The notes under the pieces are model-generated. The model saw only the letters and a list, made by a program, of their open reading frames with translations, searched no databases and was not told the origin of the DNA. From contig JAPOKC010000003.1 of the NCBI GenBank assembly GCA_029977845.1, forward strand, positions 56,047 through 120,046: a stretch of DNA of 64,000 nucleotides, in the 5' to 3' direction. Source of the DNA: Mycobacteriaceae bacterium. GTDB taxonomy: Bacteria > Actinomycetota > Actinomycetes > Mycobacteriales > Mycobacteriaceae. Position 1 is the stretch's first letter. Each line of letters opens with the position of its first letter. The translations under genes and the position numbers were made by a program. Below are positions 17,745 to 28,905 of this stretch, piece after piece.

Positions 17745-18918
17745 GCTGGTTCCACCCATCTGTCCAGACTCCGTGCGATAACCAGTGTGCCGCGCGCTGC
17801 GCCCGCTCACGCACCACATCCACATCATCGCCCAGCACGTTGACGTGGCCGATCTTGCGCCCGGGGCGTTCCTCTTTGGCATAGAGGTGCACATGCGCAT
17901 CGGGGATGCGGCCCAGGAGGTGATGCAGGCGCTCATCCATGCTCATCGGCTGCGCAGGTTCACCGCCGAGCACATTGGCCATCACCGTCACCGGGGCCAG
18001 CGGCCGGGTGTCGCCCAGCGGATAGTCCAGCACCGCCCGCAGGTGCTGTTCGAACTGACTCGTCACCGCGCCGTTCATCGTCCAGTGCCCGGAGTTGTGC
18101 GGGCGCATCGCCAGTTCGTTGACCATCAGCGCGCCGTCGACCGTCTCGAACAACTCGACGGCCAGCACGCCCACCACACCGAGTTCCTCGGCGATCCGCA
18201 AGCCCAGCTGCTCGGCTTCGGCGGCCAGCGCATCCGACAGTCCGGGTGCCGGCGCCAGCACGGTGACGCAAATCCCCTCGCGCTGAACGGTTTCCACGAT
18301 CGGCCAGGCCGCCCCCTGCCCGAACGGCGAGCGGGCCACCAGTGCCGAGAGCTCGCGGCGCATCGAGACCCGCTCCTCGAGCAGCACCGGCACGCCGTCG
18401 GCGAGAAAACCGCTCACCGCCGTGCGCGCCATTTCCAGATCGTCGGCGAGCACAACACCGCGACCGTCGTAGCCGCCGCGCACCGTCTTGACCACGATCG
18501 GGCCGTCGATCAGTGCGGCGAACGCGTCGACGTCAGCCAGCCTCTGCACGGCACTGAACCGGGGCACCGGGGCGCCGAGCTCGGCCAGCCGCCGGCGCAT
18601 CGCGAGTTTGTCCTGGGCGAAAACCAGCGCGCCCGGTGGCGGCAGCACGCGCACCCCTTCGGCGACCAGGGTGTGCAGCAGTTCGGTGGGGACGTGCTCA
18701 TGGTCGAAGGTCAGCGCGGCGGCGCCGGCGGCGGCTTCGCGCAGTGCATCGAGATCGGTGTGCGAACCGATCACCACGTCCGGGCTGACCTGGGCGGCCG
18801 GATCAGCCGGGCTCACCGCGAGCACCCGCAGGGTCTGGCCCAGGGCGATGGCGGCCTGATGGGTCATCCGGGCCAGTTGCCCGCCGCCCACCATCGCCAC
18901 CACAGGAGAGTTCGGCAC
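17737..18918 (-). CDS. purK: N5-carboxyaminoimidazole ribonucleotide synthase (PurK)
   Basis: ATP-grasp enzyme that carboxylates AIR with bicarbonate and ATP to N5-CAIR. The 393-residue protein starts with the Rossmann-like [20 protein letters not shown] and has the ATP-grasp region with [18 protein letters not shown]. The end of the catalytic site is [18 protein letters not shown], all diagnostic for PurK. The GTG at 18918 ([12 protein letters not shown]) is chosen because it places the Rossmann strand at the usual distance; GTG at 18963 would add 15 poorly conserved residues. It is divergent from the GtrA gene. Confidence 0.94.
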   Translation of the reverse strand: MPNSPVVAMVGGGQLARMTHQAAIALGQTLRVLAVSPADPAAQVSPDVVIGSHTDLDALREAAAGAAALTFDHEHVPTELLHTLVAEGVRVLPPPGALVFAQDKLAMRRRLAELGAPVPRFSAVQRLADVDAFAALIDGPIVVKTVRGGYDGRGVVLADDLEMARTAVSGFLADGVPVLLEERVSMRRELSALVARSPFGQGAAWPIVETVQREGICVTVLAPAPGLSDALAAEAEQLGLRIAEELGVVGVLAVELFETVDGALMVNELAMRPHNSGHWTMNGAVTSQFEQHLRAVLDYPLGDTRPLAPVTVMANVLGGEPAQPMSMDERLHHLLGRIPDAHVHLYAKEERPGRKIGHVNVLGDDVDVVRERAQRAAHWLSHGVWTDGWNQHD

Positions 18919-18990
18919 GGCGCATATCGTGTCATGGCCGCCGTTAGGGCGGTTGACCAGCACCGCTACGCAACCGACCTGGATTTTCCG

Positions 18991-18996
18991 TAGACT
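18991..18996 (+). promoter_or_regulatory. -10 box of the GtrA gene, leaderless type
   Basis: TAGACT lies 8 bases before GTG at 19005. Confidence 0.4.
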
Positions 18997-19004
18997 GCGA
19001 CCTC

Positions 19005-19598
19005 GTGTCCTTTGCTGATGCCACGATCGCCAGGCTGCCCCGGCTGATCCGGCCCTTCGCCGAACGGCATCATGAGCTCATCAAGTTCGCGATCGTCGGC
19101 GCCACGACGTTCATCATCGACTCGGCGATCTTCTACACGCTCAAGCTGACGATCCTCGAGCCCAAGCCGGTGACCGCCAAGGTGATCTCCGGCATCGTCG
19201 CGGTGATCGCGTCCTACGTGCTCAACCGGGAGTGGAGCTTCCGCGACCGCGGCGGCCGGGAGCGTCACCATGAGGCGTTGCTGTTCTTCGGGTTCAGCGG
19301 TGTGGGCGTGGTGCTGAGCATGATCCCGCTGTGGCTGTCCCGCTACGCGCTGGACCTGCAGGTGCCGAATGTGTCTCTGACAGTCGAGAACATCGCCGAC
19401 TTCCTGTCGGCCTACATCATCGGCAACCTGTTGCAGATGGGGTTCCGGTTCTGGGCGTTCCGGCGCTGGGTGTTCCCCGACGAACTGGGCAACCGCGAGA
19501 TGGCATTGGAGTCCGCGCTCTCGGCCGGCGGTATCGCCGAGGTGATGGAGGACGAGATCGCCGTGCGCCGCGGGCGGCGCCGGCCTCCGGCCGCCTAA
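19005..19598 (+). CDS. GtrA family membrane protein (Rv3277-like)
   Basis: A 197-residue four-helix membrane protein of the GtrA/DPMS family. Members help flip or present polyprenyl-linked sugars for periplasmic glycosyltransferases. Hydrophobic segments lie at about 25-50, 60-80, 92-115 and 128-150. Conserved pieces are HELIKFAIVGATTFIIDSAI, YVLNREWSF with the family Arg-Glu-Trp, and FWAFRRWVF at the end of the last helix. The start is GTG at 19005, 8 bases after a TAGACT box. The stop overlaps the stop of the convergent PH-domain gene by 4 bases. Confidence 0.88.
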   Translation: MSFADATIARLPRLIRPFAERHHELIKFAIVGATTFIIDSAIFYTLKLTILEPKPVTAKVISGIVAVIASYVLNREWSFRDRGGRERHHEALLFFGFSGVGVVLSMIPLWLSRYALDLQVPNVSLTVENIADFLSAYIIGNLLQMGFRFWAFRRWVFPDELGNREMALESALSAGGIAEVMEDEIAVRRGRRRPPAA

Positions 19599-20128
19599 CC
19601 CGATTCGGACTGCTCCTCGTCGTCCCCGTCGTCGAAGGTGTCGAAAATCTCGTGATAGAGCAGGGAATGCACCTGCTCGACCTGCGGAATGTCGTGAAAC
19701 TCGAGGGGATCCTGGGATGCCGACTCGATGATCAGGCTGCCGGTGCGCACCATCCGGTCGCGCAGCCGGTGGGTGAACTCCACGCTGTTGATCCGGGCCA
19801 GTGGGATATCGATACCGGCCCGGCTCAGCACGCCGTGGCGGTACATCACCCGCCGGTCGGTGATGACGAAATGCGTTGTCAGCCAGGCGAAGAACGGCCG
19901 CACCGTCAGCCACCCGACCAGCGTCAGCCAGATCACCCCGATGACCGCCGAAACCACGTTCTTGGCGGTGGGCTGCCACGAGGTGCGGCTCACCAGTGCG
20001 GCCAGGAACGCGGCCAGCGCGGTGCTCATCAGCAGGACCAGCACCGGGGAGATCAGACGTTTCCAGTGCGGGTGGCGGTGCAGCACCACGCGCTCGCCGT
20101 CAGCGAGCGCGTTGTCGGGGTAGCCCAT
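19595..20128 (-). CDS. Membrane-anchored bacterial PH-domain protein (Rv3278c-like)
   Basis: A 177-residue protein with two membrane helices (about 27-48 and 58-82) followed by a bacterial PH (DUF304-type) domain. The domain is recognisable by FVITDRRVMYRHGVLSRAG, IPLARINSVEF and GSLIIESASQDP. The C-terminus is acidic (DDGDDEEQSESG). The function is not known; such proteins are thought to be membrane-stress or scaffold factors. ATG at 20128 is chosen because it precedes conserved MGYPDNALADGERVVLHRHP. It is 11 bases after the DsbB-like gene and likely the third gene of a three-gene operon starting at 20855. Confidence 0.88.
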   Translation of the reverse strand: MGYPDNALADGERVVLHRHPHWKRLISPVLVLLMSTALAAFLAALVSRTSWQPTAKNVVSAVIGVIWLTLVGWLTVRPFFAWLTTHFVITDRRVMYRHGVLSRAGIDIPLARINSVEFTHRLRDRMVRTGSLIIESASQDPLEFHDIPQVEQVHSLLYHEIFDTFDDGDDEEQSESG

Positions 20129-20139
20129 GGTCGTCCCGT

Positions 20140-20691
20140 TCAGTGGGTGGATGCGATTTCGAAAGCGGAGACCGTCATCACCAGACAGATGATGAGGAGC
20201 AGGATCACCGACGCGTTGCCGACGGGCTTGGTCCAATGCCTCTGTGAGGCGCGGCCGGTATCGCCCCCGTTCAGAGCCGAGGGCCACATCAGCATCAGGG
20301 CTGAGGCGAATATGGCAGTACCGAACACTGTGAAGGCCCATGTGTAGGTATGCAGACCGGCAACCGCGGGGCCGAATCCGGAAGGCTCGCCGGGGACCGG
20401 GCATGCGTTGATCAGGATGTGCCGGCCCGCCGCGAGCGCACCCGAGACGGCGAACATGATCGAGATGGCGTAATGCCTGATCCGCATTCCCAACGCCAGA
20501 TTCATGGCTGCGCCGAGAGCGACACCGATCATGCAGACCCGTTGAAGCTGGCATAGCTTGCACGGCGCGTCACCCTCACCGAACTGGTAGTACAGCGACG
20601 CACTCAGGACAGCCGCGATCCCGAGGATTCCCAACACGTTCAACAGCCTGGCCGCGACGATCGGTGCGGCAATGCGGGAGCCCGTCGTCAT
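20140..20691 (-). CDS. DsbB-like disulfide bond formation membrane protein
   Basis: A 183-residue polytopic protein with about five hydrophobic segments (near 15-36, 50-68, 73-90, 115-137 and 160-178). After the first segment it has CKLCQLQRVC, the diagnostic DsbB quinone-linked CxxC (C44, C47) followed by QR. DsbB reoxidises periplasmic thiol oxidases and passes electrons to quinone. The second periplasmic loop carries only one cysteine (C97 in NACPVPGEP), where E. coli DsbB has a pair. It may be a variant, or the pair may be completed by C53 or a partner. ATG at 20691 overlaps the upstream small gene's stop (TGATG). Confidence 0.82.
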   Translation of the reverse strand: MTTGSRIAAPIVAARLLNVLGILGIAAVLSASLYYQFGEGDAPCKLCQLQRVCMIGVALGAAMNLALGMRIRHYAISIMFAVSGALAAGRHILINACPVPGEPSGFGPAVAGLHTYTWAFTVFGTAIFASALMLMWPSALNGGDTGRASQRHWTKPVGNASVILLLIICLVMTVSAFEIASTH

Positions 20692-20855
20692 CACAGACTC
20701 ACGCCGATCGCCACATCGGAGAGCAGAACGTAGATGACGAGAGTCAGGCAGACACACAAGACAGCAGAGATCCAGGCCCAGCCGGCACGGGCGAGGGTGG
20801 CCACCAGGCAGATGCACATCAGCAGGAACGCCAGGGCGGTCAGCCATAGAGTCAT
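20691..20855 (-). CDS. Small two-helix membrane protein, 54 residues
   Basis: An open frame of exactly 54 codons plus stop. It runs from ATG at 20855 (MTLWLTALAFLLMCICLVAT) to a TGA that overlaps the ATG of the DsbB-like gene. It has two hydrophobic stretches (about 5-20 and 29-45), four cysteines within them, and a short polar end. The TGATG junction with a recognisable gene and the strongly hydrophobic composition argue that it is real. It has no known family to me. The likely role is a partner or stabiliser of the DsbB-like protein, inferred from coupling alone. Confidence 0.65.
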   Translation of the reverse strand: MTLWLTALAFLLMCICLVATLARAGWAWISAVLCVCLTLVIYVLLSDVAIGVSL

Positions 20856-20902
20856 GGCTCACAGGATGCCCGACACGGCCGAATCCCGCCCAGGCCGGGG
20901 GC

Positions 20903-20908
20903 TAACAT
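20903..20908 (+). promoter_or_regulatory. -10 box of accD5, leaderless type
   Basis: TAACAT lies 8 bases before ATG at 20917. Confidence 0.4.
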
Positions 20909-20916
20909 CATGACCC

Positions 20917-22524
20917 ATGACGACGCTCGAACCGGATATCCACACCACGGCAGGCAAGCTGGCCGATCTGCGCCGACGCGCCGAGGAGACCCTGCACCCG
21001 GTCGGTGAGACCGCCGTCGAGAAGACCCACGCCAGGGGCAAGCTGACCGCCCGCGAGCGGATCCTGGCCCTGCTCGACGAGGGTTCCTTCGTCGAACTCG
21101 ACGCGCTGGCCCGCCACCGCAGCACCAACTTCGGTCTGCAGGACAACCGGCCGGTCGGCGACGGCGTGGTCACCGGTTACGGCACCATCGACGGCCGCGA
21201 GGTCTGCCTCTTCAGCCAGGACGCCACCGTGTTCGGCGGCAGCCTCGGCGAGGTGTACGGCGAGAAGATCGTCAAGGTCCAGGAGCTGGCCATCAAGACC
21301 GGCCGGCCGCTGATCGGCATCAACGACGGGGCCGGCGCCCGCATCCAGGAGGGTGTGGTCTCCCTCGGCCTCTACAGCCGCATCTTTCACAACAACATCA
21401 AGGCCTCCGGGGTCATCCCGCAGATCTCCTTGATCATGGGTGCGGCGGCCGGCGGGCACGTCTACTCCCCCGCCCTGACCGACTTCGTCATCATGGTCGA
21501 TCAGACCAGCCAGATGTTCATCACCGGTCCCGACGTGATCAAGACCGTCACCGGTGAGGACGTCACGATGGAGGAACTCGGCGGCGCCCAGACCCACATG
21601 AGCAAGTCGGGCACCCTGCACTACGTCGCCTCCGGTGAACAGGATGCCTTCGACTTCGTTCGCGACCTGCTGAGCTACCTGCCTCCGAACAACTACGCCG
21701 ATCCGCCGCGCTATCCGGCGCCGCCGCACCCCGGCGCGATCGAGGACAACCTCACCGATGAGGATCTCGAACTCGACACCCTGATCCCGGATTCGGCCAA
21801 CCAGCCCTATGACATGCACGAGGTCATCACCCGGATCCTCGACGACGACGAATTCCTTGAAGTCCAAGCGGGTTACGCGCAGAACATCATCGTCGGGTTC
21901 GGCCGGGTCGACGGCCGTGCCGTGGGCATCGTGGCCAACCAGCCCACCCAGTTCGCCGGCTGCCTGGACATCAACGCCTCGGAGAAGGCCGCGCGGTTCA
22001 TCCGCACCTGTGACTGCTTCAACATCCCGATAGTGATGCTGGTGGATGTCCCGGGATTCCTGCCGGGCACCGAGCAGGAGTACAACGGCATCATCCGTCG
22101 CGGCGCCAAGCTGCTCTACGCCTACGGTGAGGCCACCGTCGCCAAGATCACCGTCATCACCCGCAAGGCCTATGGCGGCGCCTACTGCGTCATGGGTTCC
22201 AAGGACATGGGCTGCGATGTCAACGTCGCCTGGCCGACCGCCCAGATCGCCGTGATGGGCGCCGCCGGTGCGGTGGGCTTCGTCTACCGCAAGGAACTCG
22301 GCGAGGCCGCCAAGAAGGGCGAGGACGTCGACGCACTGCGGCTGGAACTTCAGCAGGACTACGAGGACACTCTGGTCAACCCCTACGTCGCCGCCGAGCG
22401 CGGCTACCTGGACGCGGTCATCCCGCCGTCGCACACCCGCGGTTACATCGCCACCGCGCTGCGGCTGCTGGAGCGCAAGATCGTCCAGAACCCGCCCAAG
22501 AAACACGGCAATATCCCGCTATGA
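20917..22524 (+). CDS. accD5: Propionyl-CoA carboxylase beta subunit AccD5
   Basis: Carboxyltransferase that moves CO2 from biotinyl-AccA3 to propionyl-CoA (or acetyl-CoA), giving methylmalonyl-CoA for methyl-branched lipids. The 535-residue protein has the N-terminal and C-terminal crotonase-like halves. Their acyl-CoA and biotin oxyanion loops are visible as [12 protein letters not shown] and [13 protein letters not shown] in the first half, and [34 protein letters not shown] and [14 protein letters not shown] in the second. The stop overlaps accE5 (ATGA). The start has a TAACAT box 8 bases upstream. Order accD5-accE5-maf-sseA matches Rv3280-Rv3283. Confidence 0.96.
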   Translation: MTTLEPDIHTTAGKLADLRRRAEETLHPVGETAVEKTHARGKLTARERILALLDEGSFVELDALARHRSTNFGLQDNRPVGDGVVTGYGTIDGREVCLFSQDATVFGGSLGEVYGEKIVKVQELAIKTGRPLIGINDGAGARIQEGVVSLGLYSRIFHNNIKASGVIPQISLIMGAAAGGHVYSPALTDFVIMVDQTSQMFITGPDVIKTVTGEDVTMEELGGAQTHMSKSGTLHYVASGEQDAFDFVRDLLSYLPPNNYADPPRYPAPPHPGAIEDNLTDEDLELDTLIPDSANQPYDMHEVITRILDDDEFLEVQAGYAQNIIVGFGRVDGRAVGIVANQPTQFAGCLDINASEKAARFIRTCDCFNIPIVMLVDVPGFLPGTEQEYNGIIRRGAKLLYAYGEATVAKITVITRKAYGGAYCVMGSKDMGCDVNVAWPTAQIAVMGAAGAVGFVYRKELGEAAKKGEDVDALRLELQQDYEDTLVNPYVAAERGYLDAVIPPSHTRGYIATALRLLERKIVQNPPKKHGNIPL

Positions 22525-22799
22525 AACACCAGGACATCACCGAGGTCAGCGACCCGCATCAGCTGACCGTCGGCGCCGAAACGGAGAAACAGGTGCCGGA
22601 ATTCAGGATCGTCAAGGGCAATCCGACCGACGAGGAGCTGGCCGCCGTAGTCAGCGTCCTGGCCGCCGCCGCGGGTGCGACACCCGCACCCGGCCCGCAG
22701 GAACTCAACCTGTGGGGCCACCCGGTGGACAAGCTGCGCTACCCGTTCTCCAGTTGGCAGATGGTGACGCTCAAGGACCGCACGCACGTCAGACGATGA
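22521..22799 (+). CDS. accE5: Acyl-CoA carboxylase epsilon subunit AccE5
   Basis: Small regulatory/structural subunit that stabilises the AccA3-AccD5 complex. The 92-residue protein has the family core [20 protein letters not shown] at residues about 28-47 and a C-terminal [20 protein letters not shown]. The N-terminus is acidic and variable. It overlaps accD5 by 4 bases and is followed by maf after one base. Confidence 0.9.
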   Translation: MKHQDITEVSDPHQLTVGAETEKQVPEFRIVKGNPTDEELAAVVSVLAAAAGATPAPGPQELNLWGHPVDKLRYPFSSWQMVTLKDRTHVRR

Positions 22800-22800
22800 T

Positions 22801-23439
22801 GTGACGCGGATAGTCCTCGGCTCGGCCTCCTACGGTCGGCTGCGGGTCCTCCGCAGCGCCGGGATCGACCCCCTGGTGGCGGTGTCCGGGGTCGACGAGG
22901 ACGCGCTGACTGCCCAACTCGGCGACGCTGATCCCGCGACGGTGGTCAGCACTCTGGCCCAGGCCAAGGCCGAGGCGGTCAGCCGGGTCCTCGACGACAC
23001 GGTGACCGCGGACTGTGCGGTGATCGGATGCGACTCGATGCTGTACGTGGACGGCGTCCTGAGCGGCAAACCCGGAACGCCGGAACAGGCTCGGCGGCAA
23101 TGGAATTCGATGGCCGGGCGCTCTGGTGAGTTGTTCACCGGCCACTGCGTGATCCGGATGCTCGACGGCCGGGCGACCGATTCCCGGACCGCGGTGGCGG
23201 TGACGGTGGTCCGATTCGGGGTGCCGACCGAGGCCGAACTGACCGATTACATCGACAGCGGCGAGCCGCTGGGAGTGGCCGGGGCGTTCACCATCGACGG
23301 GCGCGGCGGATGGTTCATCGACGGTGTGGACGGTGACCCGTCCAATGTGGTGGGTCTGGGACTGACCCTGACCCGCGGACTTCTCGAGGAAGTAGGCCTG
23401 TCGATCGGTGATCTCTGGCGAGCCAATCCCGTGGCCTGA
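22801..23439 (+). CDS. Maf-family nucleotide pyrophosphatase (Rv3282-like)
   Basis: Maf proteins hydrolyse non-canonical or modified nucleoside triphosphates, and some inhibit septation. The 212-residue protein opens [20 protein letters not shown], the Maf N-terminal signature. It also has [12 protein letters not shown] and the [12 protein letters not shown] segment with catalytic acidic residues. The C-terminal domain ends with [25 protein letters not shown]. In many Maf proteins the first loop reads SASPRR; here Y and G replace PR. The start is GTG at 22801, one base after the accE5 stop. Confidence 0.88.
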   Translation: MTRIVLGSASYGRLRVLRSAGIDPLVAVSGVDEDALTAQLGDADPATVVSTLAQAKAEAVSRVLDDTVTADCAVIGCDSMLYVDGVLSGKPGTPEQARRQWNSMAGRSGELFTGHCVIRMLDGRATDSRTAVAVTVVRFGVPTEAELTDYIDSGEPLGVAGAFTIDGRGGWFIDGVDGDPSNVVGLGLTLTRGLLEEVGLSIGDLWRANPVA

Positions 23440-23447
23440 TCCGCCGG

Positions 23448-23453
23448 TAGGCT
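23448..23453 (+). promoter_or_regulatory. -10 box of sseA, leaderless type
   Basis: TAGGCT lies 6 bases before GTG at 23460, so sseA may have its own start within the acc cluster. Confidence 0.4.
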
Positions 23454-23459
23454 GATCAC

Positions 23460-24350
23460 GTGGCCATACCTGCTGACCCAAGCCCCGATCTTGCGCAGTA
23501 CGCGCACCCTGAACGGCTGGTCACCGGCGACTGGCTCTCAGCCCATCTGGGCACACCCGGTCTGGTGGTGGTCGAATCCGACGAGGATGTCCTGCTCTAT
23601 GACATCGGCCACATCCCCGGCGCGGTGAAGATCGACTGGCACACCGACCTCAACGACCCGCACGTGCGCGACTACATCAACGGCAGGCAGTTCGCCGAAC
23701 TGATGGACCGCAAGGGGATCTCGCGCGACGACACCGTGGTGATCTACGGCGACAAGAGCAACTGGTGGGCCGCCTACGCGCTGTGGGTTTTCACCTTGTT
23801 CGGGCACGCGGACGTCCGGTTGCTCGACGGCGGGCGCGACCTGTGGCTGTCCGAGGGCCGCGACACCACCCTGGACGTTCCCGATCGGGAGACCTCCGGC
23901 TATCCGGTGGTGGACCGCAACGACGGACCCATCCGCGCCTACCGGGAGGACGTGCTGGGCGCCCTGGGCCGCGCCACCCTGATCGACGTCCGCTCACCGC
24001 AGGAGTACACCGGCGAACGCACCCATATGCCGGACTACCCGGAGGAGGGCGCACTGCGTGCCGGGCACATCCCCACCGCGCGGTCGGTGCCGTGGGCCAG
24101 GGCGGCCGACGAGCGCGGACGGTTCCGCAGCCGCGAGGAGCTCGAGGACATCTACTCGTTCGTCGACCCCGGCGGGGACACCATCGCCTACTGCCGCATC
24201 GGTGAGCGGTCCAGCCACACCTGGTTCGTGCTGACGCATCTGCTGGGCATTCCGGGCGTGCGCAACTACGACGGTTCATGGACGGAGTGGGGCAACACCG
24301 TGCGGGTGCCCATCGTCGATGGGGAGCGGCCGGGGTCCTCGACCCCATGA
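23460..24350 (+). CDS. sseA: Thiosulfate sulfurtransferase (rhodanese) SseA
   Basis: Two-domain rhodanese that transfers sulfane sulfur. The 296-residue protein has an inactive N-terminal rhodanese domain ([15 protein letters not shown] in place of the Cys loop) and an active C-terminal domain. There, C245 in CRIGERSSH is the persulfide-forming residue, with the usual six-residue loop. [13 protein letters not shown] is the CH2A-type signature. GTG at 23460 follows a TAGGCT box. The stop overlaps the downstream SufE-like gene (ATGA), so sulfur may be handed between the two products. Confidence 0.92.
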   Translation: MAIPADPSPDLAQYAHPERLVTGDWLSAHLGTPGLVVVESDEDVLLYDIGHIPGAVKIDWHTDLNDPHVRDYINGRQFAELMDRKGISRDDTVVIYGDKSNWWAAYALWVFTLFGHADVRLLDGGRDLWLSEGRDTTLDVPDRETSGYPVVDRNDGPIRAYREDVLGALGRATLIDVRSPQEYTGERTHMPDYPEEGALRAGHIPTARSVPWARAADERGRFRSREELEDIYSFVDPGGDTIAYCRIGERSSHTWFVLTHLLGIPGVRNYDGSWTEWGNTVRVPIVDGERPGSSTP

Positions 24351-24757
24351 GCATGCCCACCGCACTGGCCGAGGTGGTCTCTGAGTTCGCGGAGGTGAGC
24401 GGTCAGGACAAACTGGCGCTGCTGCTGGAGTTCGCCAACGACCTGCCTGAACTGCCCGCGGACCTCGAGGAGGCGGCCATGGAACCGGTGCCGGAATGCC
24501 AGTCCCCGCTGTTCCTGCACGTCGATGCCGCCGACCGTGACCATGTCCGGCTGTTCTTCAGCGCTCCGGCCGAGGCCCCGACCACCCGCGGGTTCGCCTC
24601 GATTCTGGCGGCCGGCCTCGACGGACAGTCAACCGATCAGATCCTGGCCGTCCCGGACGACTTCTACGCCGAACTGGGCCTGGCCGCGTTGATCAGCCCA
24701 CTGCGCCTGCGCGGTATGGCGGCCATGCTGACCCGGATCAAACGCCGGCTGCGCTGA
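24347..24757 (+). CDS. SufE-like sulfur-acceptor protein (Rv3284-like)
   Basis: A 136-residue protein of the SufE/NifU-associated fold. It has [20 protein letters not shown] at residues about 21-40, the ECQSPLF loop with the single sulfur-accepting cysteine near residue 52, and the downstream [15 protein letters not shown] and C-terminal helices of SufE. It accepts persulfide sulfur, normally from a cysteine desulfurase. Here it is coupled to the rhodanese SseA by a 4-base overlap, which points to a sulfur relay between them. ATG at 24353 is an alternative start. It converges on the MPT63-like gene with no gap. Confidence 0.88.
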   Translation: MSMPTALAEVVSEFAEVSGQDKLALLLEFANDLPELPADLEEAAMEPVPECQSPLFLHVDAADRDHVRLFFSAPAEAPTTRGFASILAAGLDGQSTDQILAVPDDFYAELGLAALISPLRLRGMAAMLTRIKRRLR

Positions 24758-25249
24758 TTACGGTTGCGTGCCACCGTTGGACGGACCCGGCACCCAGGCC
24801 AGGATGTCGCGCATACCGTCGTTGTAGGCGACGCTGTTCGGGACGCTGGCCACCACATCGAAGTAGAGCTTGCCGGTGACGCTGCCGTCGGGCCCGATGT
24901 TGCCCAGTCCGAAACTTCCCGGCGCGTTGACGATCACGGGGTAGAAATCCCCGCTCTCGGCGCGCGCACCGAACCGCTGGATCTGCGGGCTCTGCTCGAC
25001 GCCGTAGGTCTGGACGGTCAGCGTGGCGGCATACAACTGTCCGTCGTGCCCCACCGCATCCGAACTCGGGCCGAATTCGGTGACGGTGTAGCCGATCAGA
25101 TTGTTGCCCAGGTAGTCCTTGATCCGGATCTGATCCCCGATCGGCTTGATGTTGTCGGTCGCCCAGGCAGGCGCGGCCGTGGTCGCCCCGATGCCCACGG
25201 CGATAGCGGCTGCGGCGACTGCTCCGGCAAGCTTGCTGATCTTCACCAT
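24758..25249 (-). CDS. MPT63-like secreted protein (DUF1942)
   Basis: A 163-residue secreted protein. The Sec signal peptide MVKISKLAGAVAAAAIAVGI ends near AWA (residues about 28-30). The mature domain has the immunoglobulin-like beta-sandwich layout of MPT63/DUF1942: GDQIRIKDYLGN, IGYTVTEFGPSSD, YAATLTVQTYG and GKLYFDVVASVPNSVAYNDG. The function of the family is unknown; MPT63 is an abundant culture-filtrate antigen. An AAGGGAG ribosome binding site precedes the ATG. The gene is divergent from accA3, with 137 bases between them. Confidence 0.88.
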   Translation of the reverse strand: MVKISKLAGAVAAAAIAVGIGATTAAPAWATDNIKPIGDQIRIKDYLGNNLIGYTVTEFGPSSDAVGHDGQLYAATLTVQTYGVEQSPQIQRFGARAESGDFYPVIVNAPGSFGLGNIGPDGSVTGKLYFDVVASVPNSVAYNDGMRDILAWVPGPSNGGTQP

Positions 25250-25368
25250 GACTCCCTTGATTGATCCTTCCCTCGAGAATAAACGATATGACCTCAGGTA
25301 AACGGCCCGTTGCCCACGCTCTAGACTGCCTGCGGCCCTATTCTTAAAGCCGGTTCTTAGAGTTTTGA

Positions 25369-27404
<2,036 letters not shown>

Positions 27405-28156
27405 TTTGGCCAGCAGCCGGGAGACGTGCATCTGCGAGATGCCGACCCGCTCGGCGATCTGGGTCTGGGTGAGCGATTCGAAGAACCGCAGAAGCAGCAC
27501 GGTTCGTTCGCGTTCCGGCAACTCGGCGATCAAGGGGCGCAACGCTTCCCGATTCTCGATCTGATCGAGGCTGAGGTCCATCTCGCCGAGAGTGTCGACG
27601 ATCGCCGGGGCCTCGTCGTCGTTACCGCCGCCGCTGTCGATCGACAGGGTGTTGTAGGAGCTGCCGGCCACCAGACCTTCGACCACCTCTTCACGGTCCA
27701 TGCCGAGTTCGGCGGCCAGCTCCGAGGCGGTCGGCGCCCGCCCGAGACGCTGCGACAGTTCGGAGGTGGCCGCACCCAGTCTCAGGTGCAGTTCCTTAAG
27801 CCGCCGAGGAACTTTCACCGACCAGCTGTTGTCCCGGAAGTGCCGGCGGACCTCGCCCATGATGGTCGGCACGGCGAAGGACACGAAGTCCGAACCGGTG
27901 TCTACGTCGAATCGCTTGACGGCGTTGACCAGCCCGACCCGGGCCACCTGGACCAGATCCTCCCGGGACTCCCCGCGGCCGTCGAAACGACGGGCGATGT
28001 GATCGGCGAGCGGAAGACAGCGCTCCACGATCCGATCGCGTTGGCGGCGGAATTCCAGGGTGTCCGGATCGAGTTTGTTCAGTGCCCGGAACATATCGGG
28101 GACATCGGCGTACTCGGACTTCGGCCGCGGTGAAGAGGTGCCGGCCGCTCGTGAGG

Positions 28157-28564
28157 TCACCGCGAGGAGCCCGCCCGCCTCGTTGTCAGGGTGATCGCGA
28201 CGACGCGGCCATCCGAATTGGACGTGTGCACATCGTCGGTCAGCGAGCTCAGCACATGCCAGCTGAAGCTACCCGGGGTCACCACCTCATCGGAATCGCA
28301 TTCCGTCGAGGCCTCGACCACCACCGCATCGTCGCGGGGGTCGACCACGACCACCAGAGTCGCCCCCGGGGTGGCCGAGCGGATCAGCCGGGTGCACGCC
28401 TCGTCGACCGCGAGCCGAAGATCAGCGACCGTGTCGAAATCCAGATCGGAGAACGTTCCCACCGCGCCCACCACGGTGCGCAGCACGGCCAGGTTCTCCA
28501 ATGTCGCCGCGACCCGGAACTCGACGGCCGCTGAACTGCGGACTCGGCCCCCGGCATCCGTCAT
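28157..28564 (-). CDS. rsbW: Anti-sigma-F factor RsbW (UsfX-like)
   Basis: Binds SigF and blocks it until released by an anti-anti-sigma factor. The 135-residue protein is a GHKL-type ATP-binding fold, with DLRLAVDEACTRLI as the N-box helix and PGSFSWHVLSSLTDDV near the end. The usual N-box asparagine is an arginine (EACTR), as I recall for mycobacterial UsfX, so kinase activity may be weak. ATG at 28564 has a GGAGG site 5 bases upstream. It overlaps sigF by 4 bases. M. tuberculosis has usfY upstream; here that gene is absent and a divergent small gene occupies the site. Confidence 0.9.
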   Translation of the reverse strand: MTDAGGRVRSSAAVEFRVAATLENLAVLRTVVGAVGTFSDLDFDTVADLRLAVDEACTRLIRSATPGATLVVVVDPRDDAVVVEASTECDSDEVVTPGSFSWHVLSSLTDDVHTSNSDGRVVAITLTTRRAGSSR

Positions 28565-28616
28565 CTGGCCTCCTGCCGTCGTTGAGCCGACAGTACCCCT
28601 CGTCATAGCGGCTTCG

Positions 28617-28644
28617 ATACCCACACCAGCACGGTCGCCAAACA
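28617..28644 (-). promoter_or_regulatory. SigF-type promoter for rsbW-sigF
   Basis: On the minus strand, TGTTT (28640-28644), a 17-base spacer and GGGTAT (28617-28622) match the mycobacterial SigF consensus GGTTT-N16-17-GGGTAY with one mismatch in the -35. The transcript would start near 28609, giving a leader of about 45 bases with the GGAGG site of rsbW. Confidence 0.65.
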
Positions 28645-28653
28645 TCGCGAGAA

Positions 28654-28681
28654 GGTTTAGGCCCGCGATCGGCCCGGGTAT
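28654..28681 (+). promoter_or_regulatory. SigF-type promoter for the Rho_N-like small gene
   Basis: GGTTT (28654-28658), a 17-base spacer and GGGTAT (28676-28681) give a perfect SigF consensus match on the plus strand. The -35 box lies only 9 bases from the -35 of the opposite rsbW promoter. The transcript would start about 28688, four bases or fewer before the ATG at 28692. Confidence 0.75.
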
Positions 28682-28691
28682 AGGGCAGAAC

Positions 28692-28871
28692 ATGGGGAAA
28701 AACACACTCGCTGCACGCCAGGAGAGGGCGCGGCGGTTCCGGCCGTCGCGGTCGTGCGCATATGAGGGATGGACGCTCCTGGAACTCAAGATGAGAGCCA
28801 GACAACTCGGCATCTCCGGCTATTCGGGGTTGAACAAAGAGAAGCTGATCTCGCTGATCCGCGATTACTAG
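28692..28871 (+). CDS. Small Rho_N/SAP-like protein under SigF control
   Basis: A 59-residue protein from ATG at 28692. A basic start (RRFRPSRSCAYEG) is followed by a helix-extended-loop-helix domain, LLELKMRARQLGISGYSGLN plus KEKLISLIR. This matches the Rho termination factor N-terminal/SAP-like fold that binds nucleic acid. In some mycobacteria a ChaB/Rho_N-type gene lies near sigF, which fits. A perfect SigF promoter ends 10 bases before the ATG, so the mRNA is almost leaderless. The next in-frame start is M34, which would split the domain, so 28692 is preferred. It converges on the GT2 gene. Confidence 0.75.
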   Translation: MGKNTLAARQERARRFRPSRSCAYEGWTLLELKMRARQLGISGYSGLNKEKLISLIRDY

Positions 28872-28905
28872 ACCCGATGGTCGGCCCGGCGAGGATGGTG
28901 GTCGT

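Noticed and set aside
20908..22506. A 532-codon minus-strand frame
   Set aside because: It is antisense to accD5, whose translation matches a known family along its whole length.
28157..28564. RsbW Asn-to-Arg change in the N-box as a novelty
   Set aside because: The same arginine is, to my knowledge, present in mycobacterial UsfX proteins, so it is not unusual here.
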